From: Desulfobulbus sp.
Lineage (GTDB): Bacteria; Desulfobacterota; Desulfobulbia; Desulfobulbales; Desulfobulbaceae
Reading direction: 5' to 3'
NCBI GenBank assembly: GCA_009780825.1
Contig: WQZH01000009.1
Span: 1 to 64,000 of the forward strand
DNA: 64,000 nucleotides
A model generated the notes under the pieces. That model worked only from the letters and a program-made list of their open reading frames with translations, ran no database searches and was not told the origin of the DNA. The translations under genes were made by a program, and so were the position numbers. Numbering within the stretch: position 1 is the stretch's first letter; every line of letters begins with the position of its first letter. Shown piece by piece: positions 1-7,840 of this stretch.

Positions 1-364
1 GTCGCCCCTCACGCAGGGGCGTGGATTGAAACAATTCTTTGGACGCTATCCGGCACTGAGCAAGGGGTCGCCCCTCACGCAGGGGCGTGGATTGAAACAC
101 TCCACCTAATCCGGTAATGCGAGGACTGCGACGTCGCCCCTCACGCAGGGGCGTGGATTGAAACGTATCGCTGTCAGCGGCGTACACGGCGCTGCCTGGT
201 CGCCCCTCACGCAGGGGCGTGGATTGAAACCTCCTCATTAAGGTGTGCTCGTGCGGGATCGTAATGTCGCCCCTCACGCAGGGGCGTGGATTGAAACTCC
301 TCTTGACTACACTATAAGCTCAAAAATTGAGGGTCGCCCCTCACGCAGGGGCGTGGATTGAAAC
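1..364 (+). CRISPR. CRISPR array, type I-C-like repeats (trailer end; continues off left edge)
   Basis: Six identical 32-nt repeats lie at 1-32, 67-98, 133-164, 199-230, 266-297 and 333-364, separated by five unique spacers of 34, 34, 34, 35 and 35 nt. Each repeat begins GTCGCCCC and ends ATTGAAAC, with a CGCCCCT/AGGGGCG hairpin inside, as in repeats processed by Cas5d in type I-C systems. The ATTGAAAC end marks the 3' side, so transcription is rightward and the leader and any cas genes should be off the left edge. No cas gene is in this window, so the subtype call rests on the repeat alone. The last repeat is not degenerate, which is unusual for a natural trailer end. Confidence 0.97.
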
Positions 365-399
365 TGGCCGATGGACTGCCAAGCCGCTGATAGCTCTGG
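365..399 (+). other. Possible orphan last CRISPR spacer
   Basis: The 35 nt after the last intact repeat match the length of the two preceding spacers. Instead of a seventh repeat, similarity to a transposase starts at about 400. The segment is best read as a sixth spacer whose downstream repeat was lost. The exact right border is inferred from where the transposase reading frame stops looking family-like. Confidence 0.45.
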
Positions 400-560
400 C
401 GAATCCGTCGGAAACGCAACAGCCTTCTCCTGAACCGTGGTATCAACCACAACCCGTTCCAAGCTCGACACCTTCACGGCATCGCTCACCAAACCCGCCG
501 ATACACGGTCAGCTTCAAAATCAACTCCGCGCCCAGCCCGATGCTCGAAGAGGAAATAAA
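400..560 (-). pseudogene. IS5-type DDE transposase fragment
   Basis: Read leftward from about 560, an open frame encodes FEHRAGRGVDFEAD and later VVVDTTVQEKAVAFPTDS. The DTTVQEKA-PTDS block surrounds the first catalytic Asp of IS5-superfamily DDE transposases. Upstream and downstream parts of the protein are missing: the frame runs into spacer and repeat sequence on the left and lacks the N-terminal domain on the right. It is a decayed internal fragment next to the CRISPR array, with no transposition ability. The family assignment rests on this motif only. Confidence 0.6.
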
Positions 561-581
561 CAGTACTTCTTTGATTTTTAA

Positions 582-632
582 GGGGTCATTTTTCGACGTT
601 GAAAGATGGTCATTTTTCAAAGCTGATTGACA
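582..632 (-). mobile_element. IS21-like terminal repeat remnant
   Basis: On the minus strand the segment starts TGTCAATC and carries two copies of a TGAAAAATGACC / CGAAAAATGACC motif. Multiple short repeats of this kind, behind a terminal TGT, are typical of the ends of IS21-family elements. No istA or istB gene is present; the element would have extended leftward, where only the IS5-type fragment is found. It is a truncated end, and the family assignment is from memory of such termini. Confidence 0.4.
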
Positions 633-815
633 ATTTATAGCGATATACTTTTTAACTTTTCTAAACTAAATTGCAAGATTGCCAGAAGGCTTCTGAAACA
701 CCAAGTCCTTGGTTGCGACGATATCGAACTGATAGCCGGCCTGATCTCCAAGGTTGGCTTGATGTTCAGTTTTTTTCTGGAGCAGGGTATCGGTGATATG
801 CCGGCAAGACGAAGA

Positions 816-3128
816 TCAATGGCCGAACACGCCTTTGAGTAACCCTCCTGGGCCTCCTTTTTGTTGACTTTCTTGATTCGACTTGGATTCGGTTTTCGTT
901 TTGTTCTGCCCCTGCGGAGATTGGCCAAGGGCAGTTCGGCAAGGATCATCGTCGCCGGTCGCCTTGTCGATCAACATCTCGCCAACAGTCGACAGCCCGC
1001 CGGTGGCAATGCCCGCTCCGACCGAAGCGGCGGTTTTCAAAGTGCCGACCGCGTCAATGCCGATCGATGGTTTGGCCATGGTTCCGCTGACCTTGACCAG
1101 GCCGGCCAACGGGGCGGTCAGGGAGATACCGACTCCACTGCGCGTCTTGGGTTTGACGCCGAGATCGAGTTTCTCCGAACGGAGATCGACCGTGCCCGAG
1201 CCGACCACGTCCACCTGGCTGGTGCGCAGAGCGATCCCTTTGTCGGCGGTGGCTACGCCGTCGCGGATGACAAACCTGGCCGCCGCGCAAACCATCTGGG
1301 TGGTATCTTCTCCCTTGGCAAAGGGGTTGATTGCCCCCAACACCTGGACAAGCAGATCTCCAGCGGCCATATCCAGCGCCTTGCTGCGCAAGCGGCCCTC
1401 ACCGACGCTGACGCTCGTCTCGCCGGTGAGCGAGGCCATGAGGGCACGGACCGATTCGCCGCTGCCTTTGAGATCTGCCTTGATGTCGCTCTTGCCGCCG
1501 GTGATTGTTCCCTTGGTGTCCAGCTTGCCCAGTTCCACCTGCCGTCCATTGACTCTCAGGGCAATGGCAGGAATTTTGCCGGATGCGTCCAGATTGGCTT
1601 CCGTTTCAACGGTTCCACCGGCCACTCCCAGGCGTAGCGGCTTGACCGATAGATTGCCCCCCTTCAATTGAGCTGTCATGCTCACATCGGTCAGTTGATT
1701 GGCGTCAAGGAGCAGTTTACCGACCTGGAGGGACAGATCGGCATCCACCGACCGCAGGGCAGACACCGGCAATGGATTGTTCGGGAATACCCGACCATCG
1801 CCTTTGTCGCCTTTGGTTGCCGCCGTCTCTGCTGGTTTGTTCGTTGCGGCGGGGGCAGGCATTGACACAAAATCCCGCAAATTGATCGTGTTGGCTGCAA
1901 GTTTCCCGGTAATCTTCGGCCGGGCGGCCAGTTGCACGCTCACGTCGCCGCCGAGATCGCTGGAGCCTGCCGTCAGCTTGAGTCCAGCCATTTTCCATGC
2001 AATGCCGCTGCGTTGCAAGCGACCTGCCAGTTTGACCGGCCCCTTGCCGGGATAGTCAGCAGCAGTCAGTTTCGCCGCCGCCGCCGGATTGCCGCTGGTG
2101 ACCGTCACCGCTGTATCCACGGTGGGTGAGCCGGCGAGATCCTGAACCGTTCCCGTGGCGGTGACCTGGAGGATATCCGCCTTGCCGACCTCCACTGACA
2201 GGTCGGTCAGATCAAACCGGTTGCCGTTGTCGAGCAACTGGGCTGAAACCTTGAAGGGGCCGATACTTGCGGGTAGTTGCGGGTGGGTTATTTGGGCCAG
2301 ATGGATCGCATCGACCAATTCCGCGCCCTGGACAGTCGCCTTGAGCTTGATGCCATGAAAAGCCGCGAGATCGGCGATGACGCCTTCGACCTGCAAGGTT
2401 GCCGCTGGCAACTTGACGGTAAGATTGAGCGGCCAGGGTTTGCCGCTGAGCATGGTCTCTGGTCCGCCGATGGAGCCTTGCAGCTCAAAGGACTGCTTGT
2501 CGACCTCTGCCAGCAGCCGCACCGCAAGCAAATCTGCCCCGCCGTGGTCGGGTTGCAGAGACAGTTCCCGCACGGTGAAAGATTCGGTCTTTTGGGCGGT
2601 ACGGTCATGCCACGCGATGGCCGCGTTGGTCATTTTCAGTTCCTTGATCGTGAACCGGAAATTGGTTTCGCCGCCGCCTGCCGACGGTTGTTGATCGCCC
2701 GGTTTGGCCTCGGCTGGCTGGGAGGGAGCGGCGAAATCGAGATTGCCGGGCCCCTTGGCCTCGGTTTCTATCAGAATGTCGGGTGACGACAGAATCAGGC
2801 GATTGACCACAATTTTCCGTTCCAACAGGGGGAGGATGGCCATTTCCATTTCAAAACTCTCGATCTTGGCCATTTCCGGGCGGGTCGACCCCGACGGATT
2901 CGAGAGGGTGATCCCCTTGGCGACCACGCTGGGCGTCAGGCCGATATGCAGTTCCAAGGGGCCGGCAATGGTGAGTGTTCTGCCGGTGGCTTTTTTTACC
3001 TGGGTGGTGAGCACTTCCTTGACCTGATTCAGGTCAACCAATTTGACGGCAACGAACGCACCCGCCACCAACAAGGCCACCAGGACCACCAAGACCGCTC
3101 CAATTTTCGTCAGGGTTCGGGTACGCAT
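816..3128 (-). CDS. AsmA family protein
   Basis: The 770-residue protein has one N-terminal membrane anchor (residues 9-30) followed by a long periplasmic region rich in beta-strand-type sequence. The N-terminal third (ATGRTLTIAGPLELHIG, then GITLSNPSG) and the C-terminal part (SGTMAKPSIGIDAVGTLKT) are characteristic of AsmA proteins. These are inner-membrane-anchored proteins of the VPS13-like bridge type, linked to outer-membrane assembly and phospholipid or LPS homeostasis. It is somewhat longer than E. coli AsmA (about 617 residues). A GAGGAGG ribosome site precedes the ATG at 3128. It stands alone, divergent from mobB. Confidence 0.88.
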   Translation of the reverse strand: MRTRTLTKIGAVLVVLVALLVAGAFVAVKLVDLNQVKEVLTTQVKKATGRTLTIAGPLELHIGLTPSVVAKGITLSNPSGSTRPEMAKIESFEMEMAILPLLERKIVVNRLILSSPDILIETEAKGPGNLDFAAPSQPAEAKPGDQQPSAGGGETNFRFTIKELKMTNAAIAWHDRTAQKTESFTVRELSLQPDHGGADLLAVRLLAEVDKQSFELQGSIGGPETMLSGKPWPLNLTVKLPAATLQVEGVIADLAAFHGIKLKATVQGAELVDAIHLAQITHPQLPASIGPFKVSAQLLDNGNRFDLTDLSVEVGKADILQVTATGTVQDLAGSPTVDTAVTVTSGNPAAAAKLTAADYPGKGPVKLAGRLQRSGIAWKMAGLKLTAGSSDLGGDVSVQLAARPKITGKLAANTINLRDFVSMPAPAATNKPAETAATKGDKGDGRVFPNNPLPVSALRSVDADLSLQVGKLLLDANQLTDVSMTAQLKGGNLSVKPLRLGVAGGTVETEANLDASGKIPAIALRVNGRQVELGKLDTKGTITGGKSDIKADLKGSGESVRALMASLTGETSVSVGEGRLRSKALDMAAGDLLVQVLGAINPFAKGEDTTQMVCAAARFVIRDGVATADKGIALRTSQVDVVGSGTVDLRSEKLDLGVKPKTRSGVGISLTAPLAGLVKVSGTMAKPSIGIDAVGTLKTAASVGAGIATGGLSTVGEMLIDKATGDDDPCRTALGQSPQGQNKTKTESKSNQESQQKGGPGGLLKGVFGH

Positions 3129-3289
3129 AGCTCTTCCTCCTCAAGAAGCTGCACTGAACGGAAAACGCACGGGTCTGACAATTCAACTTGTTGTTTCGGG
3201 GTAAATTTATAATAACAATTTCATCGTGTTGGAAGTAATTTTTTCAGAAAGAAAAACTGGTTGTCCCACATTGTTCAAGGAGGTGTTCT

Positions 3290-3796
3290 ATGCCGCCGCT
3301 CATTGCCTTCATCGGATGGCATGATTCAGGGAAAACGACACTGGCTCGCCAAGTTGTGATGCATTTACGGAACAAGGGCCATGCGGTGGCGGTGATCAAA
3401 TCGACCAAGGAACGCGGCATTGTCTGTGATCGACCTCATTCCGACACCTTCCGGTACAAGGAGGCCGGGGCAGTGGGGGTGGCGCTGCTGGCGCCGGATC
3501 AGCTGGTCGTGCAGAGCGAGCCGCCATCGTGCGATCTTCCGGAACTGGCCAACCGGCTCTTTCCGGATGCGGATATTGTGTTGGTTGAGGGATGCAAACA
3601 TGCCGAGATCCTGAAAATCGAGGTGCGCAGAGATGGCAATGCGCCACTGCTGCGCGACCAGGTCACGGGCGTGATTGCCGTGGCCGCTGACCCACCCTTG
3701 ACGGGCGACAACTGCTTTAGCCTCGATCAAAGCCGGGAGATCGCCGAGCTGATTGAAAACCGTCTCCTGGTCAGTCACACGGCCAAAGGAGCCTGA
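3290..3796 (+). CDS. mobB: Molybdopterin-guanine dinucleotide biosynthesis protein MobB
   Basis: A small cytoplasmic P-loop GTPase of 168 residues, with the Walker A motif GWHDSGKT at residues 9-16. The block HSDTFRYKEAGA matches the MobB pattern in which an aspartate and the REAGA-like stretch follow the first strands, and VLVEGCKH resembles the family's VEG-K motif. MobB assists MobA in attaching GMP to molybdopterin, which agrees with an anaerobe using molybdenum or tungsten oxidoreductases. A strong AAGGAGG site lies before the ATG. No other moa/mob gene is adjacent. Confidence 0.85.
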   Translation: MPPLIAFIGWHDSGKTTLARQVVMHLRNKGHAVAVIKSTKERGIVCDRPHSDTFRYKEAGAVGVALLAPDQLVVQSEPPSCDLPELANRLFPDADIVLVEGCKHAEILKIEVRRDGNAPLLRDQVTGVIAVAADPPLTGDNCFSLDQSREIAELIENRLLVSHTAKGA

Positions 3797-3852
3797 TCAG
3801 CCTCATTCATTGCCAAGGGGCATTGCTTGATTGTCCGTGTCCGGCAGGAGGA

Positions 3853-5700
3853 TTACCGGAGGCCGCCTCCGGGAAGAAACGGATTATACCGATTGGCTGC
3901 CATGATCATCCAGGCGGTGGCGCAGGTGCTGGGGATGGGGTTGGCGTACCATCCAAAGGGAATGAGATAGCGCTTGCTGGCGTAGAGATACGGCTTGGTC
4001 GCCAGTGTGAACAATTGGCCGTATCGTTTTGGTGTACCGATAAAACCTGCGCCTGGATACCGGTCGATCCGCAGGGTGTCCATAGCCGTCAACATGGTAT
4101 GTTCGTCATTGCGCAGCGCTTCGACAAAATGGCGGGCTTGTCGGGAATGCGACGAAGACGGGTCGATGCTCTGGTAATGGACGATCATTGCCCGGACCGC
4201 GGTGATGGCGCCGGCGGTCCATTCGGCGGACAGCACGCCCTGCCGATACTGCCCATCCGCGTTGATCCCATTGCCGTCCTGATCGGAAAACCCCACGCCC
4301 CAAATGGCGGTGCCTATGCCATAACCGCCCCAGCGCTTGACTTGCTGCCAGTTGCGGAAGCTGGCGCCAAATCCGAACCAATCGTCAATGACCGAGGGGC
4401 CCAAGGCGGCAATGCCCCAGGTATTGACATCGACCGCCTTGGGGGAAAGGCTGGGTTGCCATGGACCCGGAGCGCCGGGTTGGTCCATCAGGCCGCCCTG
4501 GACGAATTCGCCGTCTTGCCACGCATAGTTTTTCAGAAAATGGAGCAACCCCCTGGTGGTTCGGCCAGGAGCGGGCACACCGCCGTGGAGCATGGCCTGA
4601 CACAGGCGCAAGCCATCGGTGATAGTGGTCCGGTCGGCCGTTGAGAGCGCACTGTCCCGGGCCAAGGTGGTGGTTAAGGTGGCCTGGAGAATGCGCAGAC
4701 CAGCGTACAGGGAAAGGGTGTTTTCCACCGCCACGAACGACGGATCGACCAACATATTTCCCTGGTTGGCCACAGTGCCAGCCGGGGCATAATAGACGCC
4801 TCCCGATGACGACTGCATGGCGGCAAAGGCGGGCAACATCGCCAGGGCATTGATCAGGGCCGGCTCATGCAAGGGGACATAGCCGTTGTCACGGCCATGC
4901 ACAAAGTGGAGATCAGCGGCCTGGAGCGGGCCGATGAGAAAGGCCCAGGCATTTTCGCCGGTGATCGGTTTCCAATCGGTCCAACTGATCAATCCGGGCT
5001 GATAGGCGGGATTGCCGGCCGGCAGGTTGACAGCAGTGATGGAGCGGGCATACGGCGTACTGGCAAAAGGATCGGGCGACAGCCAGTCCCGCGGGAGCAT
5101 ACGGAAACTGTAGGCTTGGGCAGGCTCGACGATATTTTGCCGGTTGTACACGAAAGTCGAACCGTTGGAACGGGCGCGGGTCTGCCAGGGCGAGGGATGG
5201 CTGCTGTCGCCGTAATGGCCCGCTGCCAGCAGCCGGGTTTGGCCGGTTACCAGGGCATGGACATCCTGACCGGGAGCAAGCGGCAGCCGGTTGACCCGAT
5301 GACCGAGCATCACCGCTATCTGCCAGGTCGCGGCGTCGTAGATGTTGGCGCCGTTGTGGGTGTTGACCCTCTCGGTCTGGAGATCGCCGGCAGGCGTTTT
5401 CTGCGGCAGCAGGGTGAAGGCCTGAGGATCGTAGACATCGGTCACCGCGCAATCACTTGCGGGGCAAACGTGTTCGCCCCAATAGGCGGCGCTGTCGTGA
5501 AAACTCAAGGGAAGCTGCTGACCCCGCAGATCGCCGGCAGTGGCGGTGTAGAGAACGCCATTGTCCTGGCGATCACTGATCAGGAAACGGTAGCTGGCCT
5601 CCAGTTCGGAGAAAGCGCTTTGGCCTGTAGCCGGCATGGTCAACAATGTTGCCGCCATGAGCAGGAGAAGGGGCCTGGGAATTTTAGACAAGCCATTCAT
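3853..5700 (-). CDS. Secreted protein of unknown function in the polysaccharide locus
   Basis: The 615-residue product begins with a signal peptide (about residues 1-30, cleavage likely after MPATGQSA). The rest is rich in Trp, Tyr, Asn and Gly, with blocks such as VAVENTLSLYAGLRI and AVDVNTWGIAALGP that recall the helical hairpins of (alpha/alpha)-barrel carbohydrate-active enzymes. I do not recognise a named family, so a hydrolase or lyase role is inference. It is transcribed with the other genes of the polysaccharide locus and would act in the periplasm or outside. The ATG at 5700 was preferred to an upstream GTG at 5721 because it places the signal peptide at the N-terminus. Confidence 0.75.
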   Translation of the reverse strand: MNGLSKIPRPLLLLMAATLLTMPATGQSAFSELEASYRFLISDRQDNGVLYTATAGDLRGQQLPLSFHDSAAYWGEHVCPASDCAVTDVYDPQAFTLLPQKTPAGDLQTERVNTHNGANIYDAATWQIAVMLGHRVNRLPLAPGQDVHALVTGQTRLLAAGHYGDSSHPSPWQTRARSNGSTFVYNRQNIVEPAQAYSFRMLPRDWLSPDPFASTPYARSITAVNLPAGNPAYQPGLISWTDWKPITGENAWAFLIGPLQAADLHFVHGRDNGYVPLHEPALINALAMLPAFAAMQSSSGGVYYAPAGTVANQGNMLVDPSFVAVENTLSLYAGLRILQATLTTTLARDSALSTADRTTITDGLRLCQAMLHGGVPAPGRTTRGLLHFLKNYAWQDGEFVQGGLMDQPGAPGPWQPSLSPKAVDVNTWGIAALGPSVIDDWFGFGASFRNWQQVKRWGGYGIGTAIWGVGFSDQDGNGINADGQYRQGVLSAEWTAGAITAVRAMIVHYQSIDPSSSHSRQARHFVEALRNDEHTMLTAMDTLRIDRYPGAGFIGTPKRYGQLFTLATKPYLYASKRYLIPFGWYANPIPSTCATAWMIMAANRYNPFLPGGGLR

Positions 5701-5825
5701 CAGGGTACAGCTCTTTATCACTGCATGGGCGACTTACCAGCTCTACCCCTCATGCGCAGATTTGTGTACAGAGCCGGGAAAGGCAAGATAGGGCATGGGA
5801 AAGCCTATTAAACAGTTTTGCAAGG

Positions 5826-6419
5826 TTACAGATCAGACTTTGAGGTTTTAGCTACCAATTCATGGTAAATAAAATCTATTACAGGCTGAGAAATTTTTTG
5901 AAAATCATCATGGCAAGTATTCGAATCTGTATTATAATTATCTGGACTGAAATTAATTGTAATATTTTTATATAAAGTATTTTTTTGTTCCTTATCAGTA
6001 TATATATATGTAAAATAACAGGTATTGCTTTTATCTATAAAAGATAAAGTATGATTAAAAGTTATAATATATTTACTAAAATTTTCATTATTATTTTCTT
6101 TTTTACTCCATTCAGGATAATTATCTGAAACGGCAAAAACTCGTTTAACTTTGTCAGCATGTATTCCTTCAGATATAAATTTATTATAAATAATATTTCC
6201 TATGAAATCTGCAAAATTAAAATTACACCCTTTATTACTCATTTTCTTGTCAGTCTTAATAATCATACCACTATTATTTCCAAATAAAAATGCGGTCATA
6301 TCGATTAATTTGTCAACCCCTTCCGGGGTATTTGGATTTACAACATTACCGCAACTGATTAACAGTGAAGATATTATAAAAACAACAGATAACCGCAAAA
6401 ATTTATTCAGTTTTATCAT
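5826..6419 (-). CDS. Small lipoprotein, AT-rich, unknown function
   Basis: The 197-residue product has a lipoprotein signal: basic MIKLNK, a hydrophobic stretch and the lipobox LLISC, so it should be lipid-anchored. The mature part is rich in Asn, Lys, Ile and Asp and matches no family I know. A GGAGAAAAA ribosome site supports the ATG at 6419. Its base composition is strikingly AT-rich, with mostly A/T-ending codons, unlike all neighbours, which suggests recent acquisition. No transposase or repeat is visible at its borders. Confidence 0.75.
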   Translation of the reverse strand: MIKLNKFLRLSVVFIISSLLISCGNVVNPNTPEGVDKLIDMTAFLFGNNSGMIIKTDKKMSNKGCNFNFADFIGNIIYNKFISEGIHADKVKRVFAVSDNYPEWSKKENNNENFSKYIITFNHTLSFIDKSNTCYFTYIYTDKEQKNTLYKNITINFSPDNYNTDSNTCHDDFQKISQPVIDFIYHELVAKTSKSDL

Positions 6420-6464
6420 TTTTTCTCCATAAAAATAATTGATTATAAATTTATAAATTAAAAT

Positions 6465-6597
6465 TCAGATTTTTATTGCGGCCAGTTCGTCTAGCGTAAA
6501 ATCTGGTCCAAGTTGAGGAAAGGTCATCCCGCGCATCCAGTTATAAGTATTGCGATAGTCAACAATACTCCCAATTTTTCAATGTTTTTATACCCAT
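6465..6597 (-). pseudogene. Frameshifted small lipoprotein gene (about 44 codons)
   Basis: An excellent ribosome site (GAGGAG) precedes an ATG at 6597. That frame stops after 12 codons, but a second frame carries GVLLTIAILITGCAG, a complete lipoprotein signal with lipobox, and a third continues with TFPQLGPDFTLDELAAIKI to a stop at 6465. One extra A in the A-run and one extra G in the GCGGG run would restore a 44-residue lipoprotein. Either two indels have broken the gene or the assembly has errors in these runs. Function is unknown. Confidence 0.4.
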
Positions 6598-6668
6598 GGT
6601 TTTTCTCCTCTGTTGGAGTGGTCCGCAACTGTGGCATCCAAAAGCCAGCGGATGCGCGGCACGCTCCG

Positions 6669-7820
6669 TCAGGGTCTTGGCGCCTGCTGCGTAAACTGCG
6701 GTCGTCCGATCCAGAGCGGGGAGGCGATGCCGGTCCGGTACGCCTCCAAGGCCTCGGGAGAGGAGTTGACTCTGAGGTTGCTGAAGGTGTTGTCTTTGTT
6801 TTCCCACCGTTCATGCCAATAGACGGCGAGCCGTACGCGCTGATACGTGCCGGGCAGATCCCGCAAGGCCGTGGCAATGAATTTGGCCTTGTCGCCGGGC
6901 GGATATTCGCCTACTCCCCATTCCGCGACGAAAACAGGTTTTGCCGCATCCAGTGCGCAGATTTCGGCATAGGGCACGGCCATCATGTCGCCAAACTCGG
7001 CCCACCCCTCGGAACGGGTCATTTTGCCGTAGACGCTCAAGCCAAGCCAGTCAACGTAATCCGCGCCGGGATAATAGTTGCTCATTTGGTTCCAGGGAAC
7101 ACGGGGCGAGCTGAAATTGTTGGCGTGAAAACCCCACAGAATGTTGGTGGCCTTCCGGGCTCGGACCCTGTCGACCACGTACCTGTAAGCCCGCTTGTAC
7201 AGTTCCGGTCCTTCATAGAGCGCCTGACCATCCTTGGTGCGTCCGGCCACCTTGCCGCCGCCGTAGAAAGAACCGGACCAGGGAAACCAGGTGCCGTTCA
7301 TTTCCAGGCCCCAGGCGATCAGGAGCGGTTTGCCGTATTGGCGCGCCGCATCGGCCCACGTATCGATGTACGTATCCCACTTGCCGGCGAGAATCTCCCG
7401 CAACCCGAAGCGGTCCGGGCCTCGCGATTCCTCGTATGGCTTGTCCCAAGGCGACCAGAAGAGGAAGGGCACCGCGCCGTACCCAGTGATGATGCGCACG
7501 GTTTTTTCCGGGAAGGCTTGGTCGCCCCAAAAATTGCCGCACGCCACCACAGCCAGTGGTTTGCCGGTGAGCCGCTCAAAAGCAGTGAGCGCATCGTAGG
7601 TCACCCGGGACTCGCCCTCGCCAAAATCGACATAGGCGCCGGTATATACCCCCTTCTGGGGCATGACCAGGGAAACCGGCCTCCCTGTCTGGCTCGAGCT
7701 GGTCTTCGTACCTTCGGTCTCGGCCCTTTCGCGGCATCCGGCGCCAAGAGATACTATGAACAGCAACATCAACATGTACGCTATCCGTGCCCGCATGGGA
7801 GAAATAAAAAGACGGATCAT
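6669..7820 (-). CDS. GH26-type glycoside hydrolase, lipoprotein
   Basis: The 383-residue product has a lipoprotein signal peptide ending in LGAGC (Cys29), so it is probably anchored in the outer or inner membrane. The domain that follows (about residues 55-370) carries GLEMNGTWFPWSG with the putative acid/base Glu173 and FVAEWGVGE with the putative nucleophile Glu300, spaced as in GH26 beta-mannanase-like TIM barrels. In exopolysaccharide loci such enzymes trim or release the polymer. It starts 20 bp after the synthase fusion gene and is probably co-transcribed. The ATG at 7820 was chosen; the ATG at 7796 is an alternative. Substrate cannot be told. Confidence 0.82.
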   Translation of the reverse strand: MIRLFISPMRARIAYMLMLLFIVSLGAGCRERAETEGTKTSSSQTGRPVSLVMPQKGVYTGAYVDFGEGESRVTYDALTAFERLTGKPLAVVACGNFWGDQAFPEKTVRIITGYGAVPFLFWSPWDKPYEESRGPDRFGLREILAGKWDTYIDTWADAARQYGKPLLIAWGLEMNGTWFPWSGSFYGGGKVAGRTKDGQALYEGPELYKRAYRYVVDRVRARKATNILWGFHANNFSSPRVPWNQMSNYYPGADYVDWLGLSVYGKMTRSEGWAEFGDMMAVPYAEICALDAAKPVFVAEWGVGEYPPGDKAKFIATALRDLPGTYQRVRLAVYWHERWENKDNTFSNLRVNSSPEALEAYRTGIASPLWIGRPQFTQQAPRP

Positions 7821-7840
7821 GGGCCTGTGGTGGGTATTGA

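Noticed and set aside
1..364. Repeat-encoded protein frames across the CRISPR array
   Set aside because: Open frames arise from the repeat sequence itself and have no coding signals.
635..949. Minus-strand 104-codon frame overlapping the end of the AsmA gene
   Set aside because: Overlaps AsmA in another frame, with no ribosome site or family resemblance.
861..1671. Two overlapping plus-strand open frames opposite the AsmA gene
   Set aside because: Both mirror the AsmA codons, lack ribosome sites and show no domain.
3823..5811. Plus-strand frames opposite the 615-residue exported protein
   Set aside because: The minus-strand reading has a signal peptide and consistent composition; the plus frames do not.
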